Source: Sphingomicrobium sp.
GTDB lineage: Bacteria > Pseudomonadota > Alphaproteobacteria > Sphingomonadales > Sphingomonadaceae
Length of the DNA: 43,470 nucleotides
Direction: 5' to 3'
Assembly (NCBI GenBank): GCA_030447545.1
Contig: JAUJOV010000011.1
Location: forward strand, 1 to 43,470
Positions within the stretch are counted from its first letter, which is position 1, and every line of letters begins with the position of its first letter. The notes under the pieces are model-generated. The model saw only the letters and a program-made list of their open reading frames with translations. It was not told the origin of the DNA and did no database searches. This document shows positions 27,765 to 35,987 of this stretch, one piece after another. A program made the position numbers and the translations under genes.

Positions 27765-27901
27765 TGATACCACCAGCGCCGCCCGATCGCGCCCGAGGGG
27801 CGCGCCACCCCTCGGGTTTGGGATGCAAGAAGCACGAACAGCAGGAACAGAACTGCAAAAAGCGCCCCGCTCCACAAGGATACCCGCAAGTTCCAACGCA
27901 T
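27755..27901 (-). CDS. Possible 48-residue single-helix membrane protein
   Basis: ATG 27901 to TAA 27755 reads MRWNLRVSLWSGALF, then a strongly hydrophobic run of Leu, Val and Phe to about residue 26, then a basic, Arg/Gly-rich tail ending WWYHCY. The topology is that of a bitopic small protein with one membrane helix. No good ribosome site precedes it. Part of the tail is encoded by the hairpin at 27792-27816, and its end overlaps the candidate ftsH promoter. It may be chance; the hydrophobic core is the main support. Confidence 0.3.
   Translation of the reverse strand: MRWNLRVSLWSGALFAVLFLLFVLLASQTRGVARPSGAIGRRWWYHCY
27792..27816. terminator. Perfect 9-bp hairpin upstream of ftsH
   Basis: CCCGAGGGG (27792-27800) and CCCCTCGGG (27808-27816) form a perfect stem around a 7-base loop, followed by TTT on the plus strand. 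It stands in the 470-base spacer between ftsH and the plus-strand small ORF and could isolate ftsH from upstream transcription or act as an mRNA structure. It has no strong U-tract in either direction. Confidence 0.4.
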
Positions 27902-28170
27902 GGGCAGGCGTCTGCGTCCTGCCGGTCACCAAAATCCTGAGCAAAGGTCCGCTTCGGCTGGAACTGGCCGGGCGGCGTCCCTTGCGCCGCGTTTTCCACA
28001 GTTAAGTGACGGGCCCGCCTGCTCTGCGGCTTTTCGCGGCGGCGCGCGGGCGTATCATTCCCCCCGAGACTCGCCGCCTCCTGCCGCGCGGGGCGACATG
28101 GGGCTGTCGGGTCGCGTTGGTGGCCGTCGGACGGCACGAGCCGTACCCGGTCATGTGGAGGGGGAGTTCC

Positions 28171-28266
28171 ATGGCTCAAGACATTCGTAATGCGCTGCAC
28201 AAGTGCGTGCCGCTCGGCCTGACCGCCGCGGTCGTCGGCATTGGAGTTGCGGTCGCGCTCTGGTGA
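28171..28266 (+). CDS. 31-residue small membrane protein
   Basis: ATG 28171 to TGA 28266 encodes MAQDIRNALHKCVPLG followed by a single hydrophobic helix of Ala, Val, Gly, Ile and Leu ending in Trp. GGAGGGGGAG, a very strong ribosome site, lies just upstream, which is the main reason to accept so short a gene. It reads opposite to tilS and ftsH and is followed by the structured segment at 28305-28462. No family is recognised. Predicted to insert in the inner membrane with a short, weakly charged cytoplasmic head. Confidence 0.6.
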   Translation: MAQDIRNALHKCVPLGLTAAVVGIGVAVALW

Positions 28267-28304
28267 CTTCAGTCTGAGGATTGAAGCCCGCTCTGCTGCC
28301 CTTT

Positions 28305-28462
28305 GTCCCGTCACGGGACGGCGCGGAGCGGCGCGGCGGCAATAGTCGTTGCGCAGGTGCGGGGCGGTCCTTTCGGGGACACGAACGCGCCTCGCGCGGA
28401 GCGGTCGAGCCGAAAGGTTCGGCCGCTTCGTTCGTCTGCCGGCCGTCGAGCGGACCCGACGG
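28305..28462 (+). ncRNA. Candidate structured RNA between the small ORF and tilS
   Basis: Several hairpins follow one another: GTCCCG/CGGGAC (28305-28310, 28314-28319); a 12-bp stem 28400-28411 with 28416-28427 closed by a GAAA tetraloop; an outer 7-bp stem ACGAACG/CGTTCGT (28381-28387, 28429-28435); and CCGTCG/CGACGG (28443-28448, 28457-28462). The 12-bp stem has two G-U pairs if read from the plus strand, which would be A-C mismatches from the minus strand, so a plus-strand transcript is favoured. It could be an sRNA, the 3' UTR of the small ORF, or a terminator complex between converging genes. It is not a tmRNA, SRP or RNase P RNA as far as I can see. Confidence 0.4.
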
Positions 28463-28473
28463 GTGCGCGGTCG

Positions 28474-29466
28474 CTAGGGTTGTGACTGGGAGCTGCGCGG
28501 CGGGGCGGGAGTGAACCGCCATTCGTCCCCCCCGGCGCAGCGCACGCCGCGAAGCGTTGCCGTGCGCCCGGCCTCGAGCTCCGCGAGCAGCCGGTCGAGC
28601 TCGCGGCCGCGGAGATCTTGTGCGGCGCCTTCGGTGGCGAGGCTGGCGATCGCCCGCGCAAGGACTCGGCGGCGCACCTCGGCCGGGGCCCCGGACGGCC
28701 GGTAGCTTAAATCTCCGTCTCCCTGATCCACCCGCTCCCGCCATTCCTCGCCGGCCGCCCAGTCGAGCGCCTCGTCGGCGGCGGCGAGGTTGGTCGCGCT
28801 CCGCGCAAGCGCGACGGCGTCAAACAGGCCCGACTCGGCCAGAGCTCGGCGCGTGCGCACCCGCTCGAACTGCTCGTCGGCATTGCCCGGGTCGGCGGCA
28901 GGCTCGAGCCCGGCCGCGGCGCAAATCCGCTCGAGCTCGGAGCGCCGCCAGCCGAGCAGCGGCCGGAGCAGCCTGAGGCCAGGGCGCCCGGGAACATCGG
29001 TGCACGCCCGCATGCCCTTGAGCCCGCGCACCCCCGAGCCGCGGGCGAGCCGCATCAGCAAGGTCTCCGCCTGGTCGTCGAGATGATGGCCGGTGGCCAG
29101 CGCTCCGAGCGAGCGCTTGCGCATCCAGCCGGCGAGCGCGCCATAGCGCACCTCGCGCGCCTGTTCCTGGATCGCCGAGCTCGGCGGCACGTCCCATGTC
29201 ACCTGGAGCAGCGCGTGCGGCACGTCGAGTCGTTCGCACAGGCTGGCGACCATCTCGGCTTCGGCGGCGGCCTCGGGCCTCAGCCCATGGTCGACGGTCG
29301 CCGCTTCGACCTCTCCGGGCCGCACGGCCGCAGCGAGCAGCAGCAGCGCGAGACTGTCCGGACCGCCGGACACAGCCAGGCCGAGGCGGGTTCCGGGCTC
29401 GACAAGCGCGTCAAGGTCCGCGCGGAAGCGGTCGACCAGCTGACCTTCAGGTGAGAGTTCTGCCAC
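28474..29466 (-). CDS. tilS: tRNA(Ile)-lysidine synthase
   Basis: 330-residue N-type ATP pyrophosphatase that converts the wobble C of tRNA-Ile(CAU) to lysidine, so AUA rather than AUG is read. The PP-loop SGGPDS is at residues 33-38; GHHLDDQAETLLMRLARG and the LLRPLLGWRRSEL block are typical. Length is that of the short, C-terminally reduced form. GTG 29466 gives the standard N-terminal spacing to the PP-loop. It follows the CpoB-like gene by 16 bases. Tight linkage tilS-ftsH is common, but here 770 bases with small ORFs and a structured segment separate them. Confidence 0.93.
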   Translation of the reverse strand: MAELSPEGQLVDRFRADLDALVEPGTRLGLAVSGGPDSLALLLLAAAVRPGEVEAATVDHGLRPEAAAEAEMVASLCERLDVPHALLQVTWDVPPSSAIQEQAREVRYGALAGWMRKRSLGALATGHHLDDQAETLLMRLARGSGVRGLKGMRACTDVPGRPGLRLLRPLLGWRRSELERICAAAGLEPAADPGNADEQFERVRTRRALAESGLFDAVALARSATNLAAADEALDWAAGEEWRERVDQGDGDLSYRPSGAPAEVRRRVLARAIASLATEGAAQDLRGRELDRLLAELEAGRTATLRGVRCAGGDEWRFTPAPPRSSQSQP

Positions 29467-29482
29467 CCACCACCGTTCGCGC

Positions 29483-30367
29483 TCAGCCGCCGCAGTTCGC
29501 CTTGGCCTTCGCCCCGGGCAGCAGAGTCTTCAGCTCGTCGCGCATCCTGTCGCCATAGACCGCCTCGAGCTCGGCATAGGCCTTGCACGCTTGGCTCGGC
29601 TGGCCGAGCTTCATCAGCGACTGGCCCAGGTAGAACAGGCTGTCGGCCGCGCGTTCGCCCTTGGGGTTGGAGCGGTAGTTGGCAAGCAGCACTTCGGCCG
29701 CTGCGCGCGGCTGGCCCTTGTCGAGCAGCGCCCGGCCCGCAAGATTGTTCGCCCAGCTCACCCGGCGATGCCTGGGAAAGGCCGAGGTGAAGGCACGCAG
29801 CGCTCCAACCGCAGCGTCATGCTTGCCCGAGCGCCACAGCTCGTACCCCGCGTCATAGGCTTCCTCGGCCGGGTCGGTCTCCGCCGAAGCGACGGCAGCG
29901 ATCGGCCTGGGCTTGTCGTCAGCGCTGGCGACCGTGGGCCGCGGCGAGTCGGGAGCACGCGCCTCCGAAGCGGCTTCGACCGGTGCTGCAGCGGGCGCCG
30001 GGGCCCGTGTCTCGAGCCCCGCGATCCTGCGCTCCTGCTCGTCGCGCGCGGTGCGCATCTGCGCCGCGAGCTGGGCTACCCGCTGCCCGTTCTCCTCGGA
30101 CTGGCGAAGGATCTGGGCAATCTGCTGCTCGATCGCGACGAGGCGGTTGTCGAGATTGCTGACCGACGCCTGGGTCGCAGCGGGCTCGTGCGCCAGTCCC
30201 GCGGTGTCGGCCGGGCGGCCTTGCGGGAATACGCGGCGCTGGAGCTGCTCGACCTGCCGCTCGAGGCGCATGACGCGCAGCTCGGGACTGATCTGGGCGA
30301 GCGCCGGTGCGGTGACGGCGCAAAGCGCTGCTGCCGCGACGGAAAGTCGAAGGAAAGCGGTCTTCAT
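29483..30367 (-). CDS. CpoB/YbgF-like TPR periplasmic protein
   Basis: 294-residue exported protein. Signal peptide cut near APALA (about residue 24); a coiled-coil region (about 30-125) as in the trimerising N-domain of YbgF/CpoB; an Ala/Pro-rich linker; and three TPR-like repeats from about 165 to the end (EEAYDAGYELWRSGKHDAA, GERAADSLFYLGQSLMKLG). CpoB coordinates outer-membrane constriction with peptidoglycan synthesis together with Tol-Pal; the tol-pal genes are not here. ATG 30367 has GGGGGGA upstream. A 98-base gap to the RodZ-like gene holds nothing recognised. Confidence 0.85.
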   Translation of the reverse strand: MKTAFLRLSVAAAALCAVTAPALAQISPELRVMRLERQVEQLQRRVFPQGRPADTAGLAHEPAATQASVSNLDNRLVAIEQQIAQILRQSEENGQRVAQLAAQMRTARDEQERRIAGLETRAPAPAAAPVEAASEARAPDSPRPTVASADDKPRPIAAVASAETDPAEEAYDAGYELWRSGKHDAAVGALRAFTSAFPRHRRVSWANNLAGRALLDKGQPRAAAEVLLANYRSNPKGERAADSLFYLGQSLMKLGQPSQACKAYAELEAVYGDRMRDELKTLLPGAKAKANCGG

Positions 30368-30465
30368 GGATCCCCCCACGGGACGTGAACAGAATGAGAT
30401 TAGCGCGAAAATCGGCGCGCGCGAGGCGGAATTTTCACCTCGCCGTGTTTTTCGACCGGACCGAC

Positions 30466-31302
30466 TCAACCGGCGGTGTTCTGGACCCCCGGCGGAGCGC
30501 TCGGCGCGGGCGGGACCGGCTCGGTCCCGGAACGCATGAGGTCAGCCCCGCGCAGGCTGACGTTCGAGGTCACCCGCCCCGGCGGCCCGACCGGCGGGAC
30601 GGTCGCTCCGCCCACCGTGATGCGCAAAGCCTCGGGCGCGCCCACTCGAAGCGTTGGCGCGGTCGCCGTCTGCGGGACCGGGAAGCTCTGCCCGGGCGCA
30701 AGCTCCCCCTCGTACAAGGTCCGCCCCTGGTCGGTGACCTGGATCCATGCAGGAGCGGTCGCGGTGAGCACCACCGGCCCGCCGGCGGGCTGCGGCTGGG
30801 GCTGTGCGGGCGCACTCGCGACAGGCCCGGCCGGAGTCCCGGCCTCGGGCGCCGCGACGCTCGGCTCAGGCGGTTCGAGCGAGCGGTTGGAAAGCCAGCT
30901 CATCACGACCACGAGCAGCAGGATCGCGCCCAGCGCCGAAAGCACCAGCCAGCGAGGCATGGTCCGCGCGGGATCGGCCGGCTGGAACACTTCGGGCGGG
31001 GCCCGCTCCGGCCGCTGCCCGCCCATCTCGGAGCGCAGCTGCTCGCCGATCTCGGAGCGGTCGAGGCCGACGGCGCTTGCATAGCTCTTGGCAAAGCCGA
31101 TGCTGTAGGTCGGCGCCGGAAGCTTGTCCCAGTCCGCCTGCTCGAGGCTCTCGAGGTGCCGAAGCGGGATTCGCGTCTGGCTCGCGACCTCCTCCAGGCT
31201 CAGGCCCTTTTCCTCGCGCGCGGCGCGCAGCCGCTGCCCCGCCGTGGGGGTGTCGATGTTGTCGGTTTCGATCGTTCGTTCCACCCGAGCCCTCTGTTTC
31301 AT
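30466..31302 (-). CDS. RodZ-like helix-turn-helix membrane protein
   Basis: 278-residue bitopic protein. Residues 18-85 form the HTH_25 domain (GQRLRAAREEKGLSLEEVA, IGFAKSYASAVGL), then a single membrane helix at about 117-136, a Pro/Ala-rich linker, and a C-terminal DUF4115 beta-rich domain in the periplasm (APAWIQVTDQGRTLYEG). This layout is that of RodZ, which ties MreB filaments to the cell-wall elongation machine. mreB is not in the window. It lies downstream of ptsP with a 51-base spacer. Confidence 0.85.
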   Translation of the reverse strand: MKQRARVERTIETDNIDTPTAGQRLRAAREEKGLSLEEVASQTRIPLRHLESLEQADWDKLPAPTYSIGFAKSYASAVGLDRSEIGEQLRSEMGGQRPERAPPEVFQPADPARTMPRWLVLSALGAILLLVVVMSWLSNRSLEPPEPSVAAPEAGTPAGPVASAPAQPQPQPAGGPVVLTATAPAWIQVTDQGRTLYEGELAPGQSFPVPQTATAPTLRVGAPEALRITVGGATVPPVGPPGRVTSNVSLRGADLMRSGTEPVPPAPSAPPGVQNTAG

Positions 31303-31353
31303 CGGCTTGTCGAAGCCGCGGCGCAGGCTGTCAACAGTCCAGCCAAGCGAATT

Positions 31354-33624
31354 TCACCCGATTGCGACACGGTGCCGCCGCGCCCACTCGCCGAGCGTCC
31401 GGCGCATGTCGGGCGGAGGCCGCTCGAGCCATTGCTGCATGCGCGTCCGGCAGGCCGCCGCGTCGAGGGAGCGGACCATCGCCTTGATCGACCCGACCGC
31501 GGCCGGAGTGATCGAGAATTGCTCGATGCCGATTCCGATCAGCGCCATCGCCTCGAGCGGCCGCCCGCCCATCTCCCCGCACACCCGCACGGGCACCCCG
31601 GCCGCCCGGGCCTGGCCGGCAACGCGCCTCAGGAATCTCAGGATCGCGGGGCTCAGCCAGTCGTAGCGCTCGGCAAGCCGCGGATCGGCCCGGTCGGCCG
31701 CGAACAGGAATTGGGTGAGATCATTGGTGCCGATCGACAGGAAGTCGATGCGCGGAAGCAGCTGGTCGAGCGTCTCGGCGAGCGCCGGGACCTCGAGCAT
31801 CGCGCCGAACTCGACTCGCGACGGGAGCTTGCGGTGGGCGCTCCTCGCCCAGGCGACCTGCTCCTCGACCAGGGCGCGCGCTTCCTCATATTCCCACGGC
31901 TCGGAGACCATCGGGAACATCACCCGAAGCACCTTTCCGGCCGCGGCCTCGATCAGCGCGCGCGCCTGCGCCTTCATCAGGGTCGAGCGCTCGAGCGACA
32001 GGCGAAGCGCGCGCCAGCCCATCGCCGGGTTCTCCGCCTCGTCCTTGTGGTCGGTGAGATAGGGCAGCGCCTTGTCGCCGCCGATGTCGACGGTGCGGAA
32101 CACCACCGGCCGGTCGCCCGCGGCCGCAAGCACCTTCGCATAGAGCCGCTGCTGGCGCTCGCGTCCCGGAAGGGTCGCCGAGACGAGGAACTGGAACTCG
32201 GTGCGGAACAGGCCGATGCCGTCCGCACCGGTGAGCTCGAGGTTCGCCGCGTCCTCGGGCAGGCCGGCGTTGACCATCACGCTGATGGCAAGGCCGTCGG
32301 GCGTCACCGCGGGCAGGCTGCGCGCAGCGTCGAACTCGGCGCGGCGCTTCTGGCGAAGCGCGAGGCGGTGCTCGAACCCCCCGGCAAGCACCCGGTTGGG
32401 GCGGATGATCACGCTGCCGTTGTCGCCGTCGACGAGCACGCTCTCGCCTTCCTCGACGCTGTGGCGGATGTCGGTCAGGCGGCCGACCACCGGCACGCCC
32501 ATTGCCCGGGCGACGATCGTCATATGCGCGGTCAGCGAGCCTTCCTCGAGCAGCACGCCCTTCAGGCGCCGGCGGTCATATTCGAGCAGCTCGGCCGGCC
32601 CGAGGTTGCGCGCGATCAGCACCGTGTCGCGAGTGAGGCCGGAGCGGGCGGCGGTCTCCATCCGGCCCGACACGATCCTCAGCAGCCGGTTGGACAGATC
32701 GTCGAGATCGTGCATCCGCTCCTGAAGCAGTGAGTCATCGATCTCGCGCATCCGCGCACGCATCCGCTGCTGGACCCGAACGATCGCCGCTTCGGCGGTC
32801 AGCCCGCTGTCGATCGCCTCGTTGATCCGCCGGCCCCAGCCTTCGTCATAGGCGAACATCTTGTAGGTCTCGAGGATCTCCTGATGCTCGCCGGCGGTGC
32901 CGAACTCGGCTTCGCGGGTGATCGCCTCGATCTGCTCGCGCATCTTGCGGAACGCTGCGTAGACTCGCTCGCGCTCGGCCTCGGTGTCGTCGGCCATGGT
33001 GTGCTCGACGATGACTCGGGGCTGGTGGAACACCGCCTGGCCCTTGGCCATTCCGGTCACGAGCTTGAGGCCCGTGAGGCGAAGGGGCCCCGCGCTGCGC
33101 AGGCGGCTTCGGCGCGCTCCGTCGACCAGGCGTGCGCCGGCGATCATCTCCGACAGCACCATGGCGACGGTCTGAAGCGCCTCGATTTCGATATCCTCGT
33201 AGCGGCGTGACTCGGCGTGCTGGACGGCGAGCACCCCGATCGGAGTCTCGAGCCGAACGATCGGCACTCCTGCGAAGCTGTGGAAGCGCTCCTCGCCGGT
33301 TTCGGGGCGGTAGATGAACGCCGGATGCTCGGCCGCCTCGGCAAGGTTGAGGATCCGCCCTTCGGCGGCGATCGTGCCGGTCAGGCCCTCGCCGAGCGCA
33401 AGCCGGGTGACGTGGACCGCTTCCTTGCGAAGCCCATGCGTCGCGAACAGCTCGAGCTTGTTGTCGCGAAGCAGATAGATCGAGCAGACCTCGCTCTGCA
33501 TCTTGTCGGCGATCAGGTCGACGACCTTGTTGAGCTTGGCCTGAGCGCTGCCGCGGCCGGCCATGATGTCATGGAGGCCCGTCAGGATCTCGCGGGCGGA
33601 TGCGGCGGCGGCGGCGAGCGGCAT
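31354..33624 (-). CDS. ptsP: Nitrogen PTS phosphoenolpyruvate phosphotransferase (EI-Ntr)
   Basis: 756-residue enzyme I of the nitrogen-related phosphotransferase system, passing phosphate from PEP to NPr. The N-terminal GAF domain (about 15-165) is known to sense glutamine or alpha-ketoglutarate. The swivelling domain carries the phosphorylated His in GSLTAHMTIVARAMG (about 367). The PEP-binding barrel follows, with GIGLFRTEFQFL, IGTNDLTQF and the proton-donor Cys in RVCGEMGG (about 681). The length matches the GAF-containing form. It is 53 bases downstream of the nitronate-monooxygenase-like gene. Confidence 0.95.
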   Translation of the reverse strand: MPLAAAAASAREILTGLHDIMAGRGSAQAKLNKVVDLIADKMQSEVCSIYLLRDNKLELFATHGLRKEAVHVTRLALGEGLTGTIAAEGRILNLAEAAEHPAFIYRPETGEERFHSFAGVPIVRLETPIGVLAVQHAESRRYEDIEIEALQTVAMVLSEMIAGARLVDGARRSRLRSAGPLRLTGLKLVTGMAKGQAVFHQPRVIVEHTMADDTEAERERVYAAFRKMREQIEAITREAEFGTAGEHQEILETYKMFAYDEGWGRRINEAIDSGLTAEAAIVRVQQRMRARMREIDDSLLQERMHDLDDLSNRLLRIVSGRMETAARSGLTRDTVLIARNLGPAELLEYDRRRLKGVLLEEGSLTAHMTIVARAMGVPVVGRLTDIRHSVEEGESVLVDGDNGSVIIRPNRVLAGGFEHRLALRQKRRAEFDAARSLPAVTPDGLAISVMVNAGLPEDAANLELTGADGIGLFRTEFQFLVSATLPGRERQQRLYAKVLAAAGDRPVVFRTVDIGGDKALPYLTDHKDEAENPAMGWRALRLSLERSTLMKAQARALIEAAAGKVLRVMFPMVSEPWEYEEARALVEEQVAWARSAHRKLPSRVEFGAMLEVPALAETLDQLLPRIDFLSIGTNDLTQFLFAADRADPRLAERYDWLSPAILRFLRRVAGQARAAGVPVRVCGEMGGRPLEAMALIGIGIEQFSITPAAVGSIKAMVRSLDAAACRTRMQQWLERPPPDMRRTLGEWARRHRVAIG

Positions 33625-33677
33625 GGCAGGAACCGCTATCAGATGCAGCGCGGCGCTGTCACGCGCGCCGAGCCACC

Positions 33678-34700
33678 CTATCCGCGGCTCTCCAGCGCGG
33701 CGGCGGCTTCGTCGACCAGCTCCTCGATGATCGCGGCGACCGGCTCCTCGCGAGTCACCATCCCGACCGACTGACCCGCCATCACCGATCCCGTTTCGAC
33801 GTCGCCGTCGATCACTGCGCGCTTGAGCGAGCCGGCCCAGTAACGCTCGATCTGGAGCTGGGCCTCGGCCATTTCGATCTCGCCCCTGTCGAGCAGGTCG
33901 GCGACTTCGCGCTGCTTGGCCGCGAACTTCTCGGTCTCGCGGTTCCTGAGCGCTCGCACCGGGATCACCGGCAGCCGCGGGTCGATCTGCACGCTCGGGA
34001 TCGCGTCGCGGGCCGAGGCGCGGATGAACGCCTTCTTGAAGTTGGCATGCGCGATGCTCTCGTGCGCGCAGACGAAGCGCGTGCCGAGCTGCACTCCGAC
34101 CGCGCCCATTTCGAGGTAAGCGGCCATCGCCTCGCCGCGGCCGATTCCACCCGCGACGAACACCGGAATGTCGTGGCTGACGTGGGGCAGGATCTCCTGG
34201 GCGAGCACGGAAGTCGCGACCGGGCCGATATGGCCGCCGGCCTCCATCCCCTCGATCACCAGCGCATCGGCGCCTGAGCGAATCAGCTTCTTGGCCAGGG
34301 CGAGCGCGGGAGCGAAGGCGATCAGCTTCGCGCCGCTGCCCTTAATTCGGTCGATCGAGCCGCCGGGCGGAAGCCCGCCCGCAAGCACGACGTGACCGAC
34401 CTCGTGCTTCGTGCACACGTCGATCAGCTCGCTGAGGTCGGGGTGCATGGTGATGAGGTTGACGCCGAACGGCCGGCTGGTGCGTGTCTTGGTCTGCGCG
34501 ATCTCGCTGTCGAGAAGCTCCGGCGTCATTGCCCCGCAGGCGATCACTCCGAACCCGCCGGCGTTGGAGATGGCCGAGACGAGGTTGCGCTCGCTGACCC
34601 AGCTCATTGCCCCGCCGAGGATCGCGACCTCGCAGCCCAGGAACTCGGTCCCGCGGTGCATCAGCTCCTTCAGGCGCGCGTGGCCCGCTTCGCCGCTCAC
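33678..34700 (-). CDS. Nitronate monooxygenase-like FMN protein
   Basis: 340-residue TIM-barrel flavoprotein of the 2-nitropropane dioxygenase family. The N-terminal LGGAMSWVSERNLVSAIS, then VIEGMEAGGHIG with the catalytic His, and VFVAGGIGRGEAMAAYLEMGA that binds FMN phosphate, are all present. The family also contains FabK-like enoyl-ACP reductases, which cannot be excluded. The start is GTG 34700, overlapping the lysC stop (GTGA), so its translation is coupled to aspartokinase, a pairing with no obvious biochemical link. Confidence 0.88.
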   Translation of the reverse strand: MSGEAGHARLKELMHRGTEFLGCEVAILGGAMSWVSERNLVSAISNAGGFGVIACGAMTPELLDSEIAQTKTRTSRPFGVNLITMHPDLSELIDVCTKHEVGHVVLAGGLPPGGSIDRIKGSGAKLIAFAPALALAKKLIRSGADALVIEGMEAGGHIGPVATSVLAQEILPHVSHDIPVFVAGGIGRGEAMAAYLEMGAVGVQLGTRFVCAHESIAHANFKKAFIRASARDAIPSVQIDPRLPVIPVRALRNRETEKFAAKQREVADLLDRGEIEMAEAQLQIERYWAGSLKRAVIDGDVETGSVMAGQSVGMVTREEPVAAIIEELVDEAAAALESRG

Positions 34701-35944
34701 GCCGCGGCTCCCGCCGGCTCAGCCTGCTCGTCCAGGCCGAACGCGCTGTGGAGCACGCGCACCGCCAGATCGACCTCCGCTTCGGCGACCAGCACGCTCA
34801 ACTTGATCTCCGACGCGGACACCGCGAGCAGGTTGATCCGCCGCTCGGCAAGCACGTCGAACATGCGCGCGGCAAGCTCCGGGTTGGATCGGATTCCGAC
34901 GCCGACGATGCTCACCTTGGCGACGGCCGAGTCGTGAATCAGCTCGGCATAGCCGATCTCGGCCTTGCGGCCCTCGATCGTCGAAAGCGCCAGAGCGAGG
35001 CTCGCTCGCGGGACGCTGAAGGTGAGGTCGGACGCTCCCGCACTCGGGGTCGCCGCGTGCACGATCATGTCGAACGCAATGGCGGCCTGGGCGAGCGGGC
35101 CGACCACCGCAGCGAGCGTGCCCGGCCGGTCGGCAATCCCCGTCAGCGTGATCCGGGCCTCGCTGCGGTCTGCGGCGATGCCGGCAATCTGGTGTCGTTC
35201 CATGTCCGCTCCTGAAAGCTCCGCCACGACGCGCGTTCCGGGCTTGTCCTCGAACGCCGAAAGCACGCGCAGCGGCAAATTCTCGCGCATCGCCAGACCG
35301 ACGGAGCGCGGCTGAAGCACCTTCGCCCCGACGCCCGCGAGCTCGAGCATCTCCTCGAAAGTGATCGCTTCGAGCTTCCTCGCCCTGGGCACGATCCGGG
35401 GGTCGGTCGTATAGACGCCGTCGACGTCGGTGTAGATGTCGCAGCGATCGGCATTCACCCCCGCCGCAAGCGCCACTGCCGACGTGTCCGATCCCCCGCG
35501 GCCAAGAGTCGCAAGCCGGCCCTCGCCCGACACGCCCTGGAACCCCGGGATCACCGCAACCGTGCCGCTCCCCAGCGCCTCGTCGAGAAGCGCGGATTCG
35601 ACCGCCTCTACCCGAGCATTGCCATGCACGCCCGACGCGCGCACCAGCTGCCAGCCCATGAAGCTGCGCGCGTTCAAACCCATGTTCTGCAACGTCATCG
35701 CCAGGAGCCCGGCAGTCACCTGCTCCCCGCTCGCGACCACCACGTCATATTCCTTGGGGTCGTGAAGCGCCGCGGCCTCGCGGCACAGCTGCACCAGCCG
35801 GTCGGTCTCCCCGGCCATGGCGGAGACGACGACCAGCACCTCGTTGCCCGCCTGCGCCTCCCGCCGCACCCGGTCGGCGACGTTCCGAATCCGCTCGATG
35901 CCCGCCATCGACGTGCCGCCGAATTTCATCACGATACGGGGCAT
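34697..35944 (-). CDS. lysC: Aspartate kinase
   Basis: 415-residue enzyme for the first step of the aspartate family of amino acids. KFGGTS (residues 7-12) begins the kinase domain; GRGGSDTSAVALA and DIYTDVDGVYTTDPR are the aspartate- and ATP-binding blocks. Two ACT domains occupy about 265-400 and would give feedback inhibition by lysine or threonine. It is divergent from ubiG over 43 bases, an arrangement frequently seen in sphingomonads. It is complete, with a short Ala/Glu-rich tail. Confidence 0.96.
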   Translation of the reverse strand: MPRIVMKFGGTSMAGIERIRNVADRVRREAQAGNEVLVVVSAMAGETDRLVQLCREAAALHDPKEYDVVVASGEQVTAGLLAMTLQNMGLNARSFMGWQLVRASGVHGNARVEAVESALLDEALGSGTVAVIPGFQGVSGEGRLATLGRGGSDTSAVALAAGVNADRCDIYTDVDGVYTTDPRIVPRARKLEAITFEEMLELAGVGAKVLQPRSVGLAMRENLPLRVLSAFEDKPGTRVVAELSGADMERHQIAGIAADRSEARITLTGIADRPGTLAAVVGPLAQAAIAFDMIVHAATPSAGASDLTFSVPRASLALALSTIEGRKAEIGYAELIHDSAVAKVSIVGVGIRSNPELAARMFDVLAERRINLLAVSASEIKLSVLVAEAEVDLAVRVLHSAFGLDEQAEPAGAAA

Positions 35945-35987
35945 TGGGCTCCTTGGGCTGGCCGGCGCGTCCTGTTAGGAGGCGGCC

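Noticed and set aside
28267-28473. Known housekeeping RNA (tmRNA, 6S, SRP, RNase P) in the structured spacer
   Set aside because: None of their conserved cores, such as the SRP GGUCAGG/GGAAGCA loops or the RNase P P4 segments, is visible. It is kept only as an unnamed candidate.
30385-32733. 782-codon plus-strand open frame
   Set aside because: It is antisense to the end of the CpoB-like gene, the RodZ-like gene and ptsP, with an Arg/Pro-rich low-information sequence typical of shadow frames.
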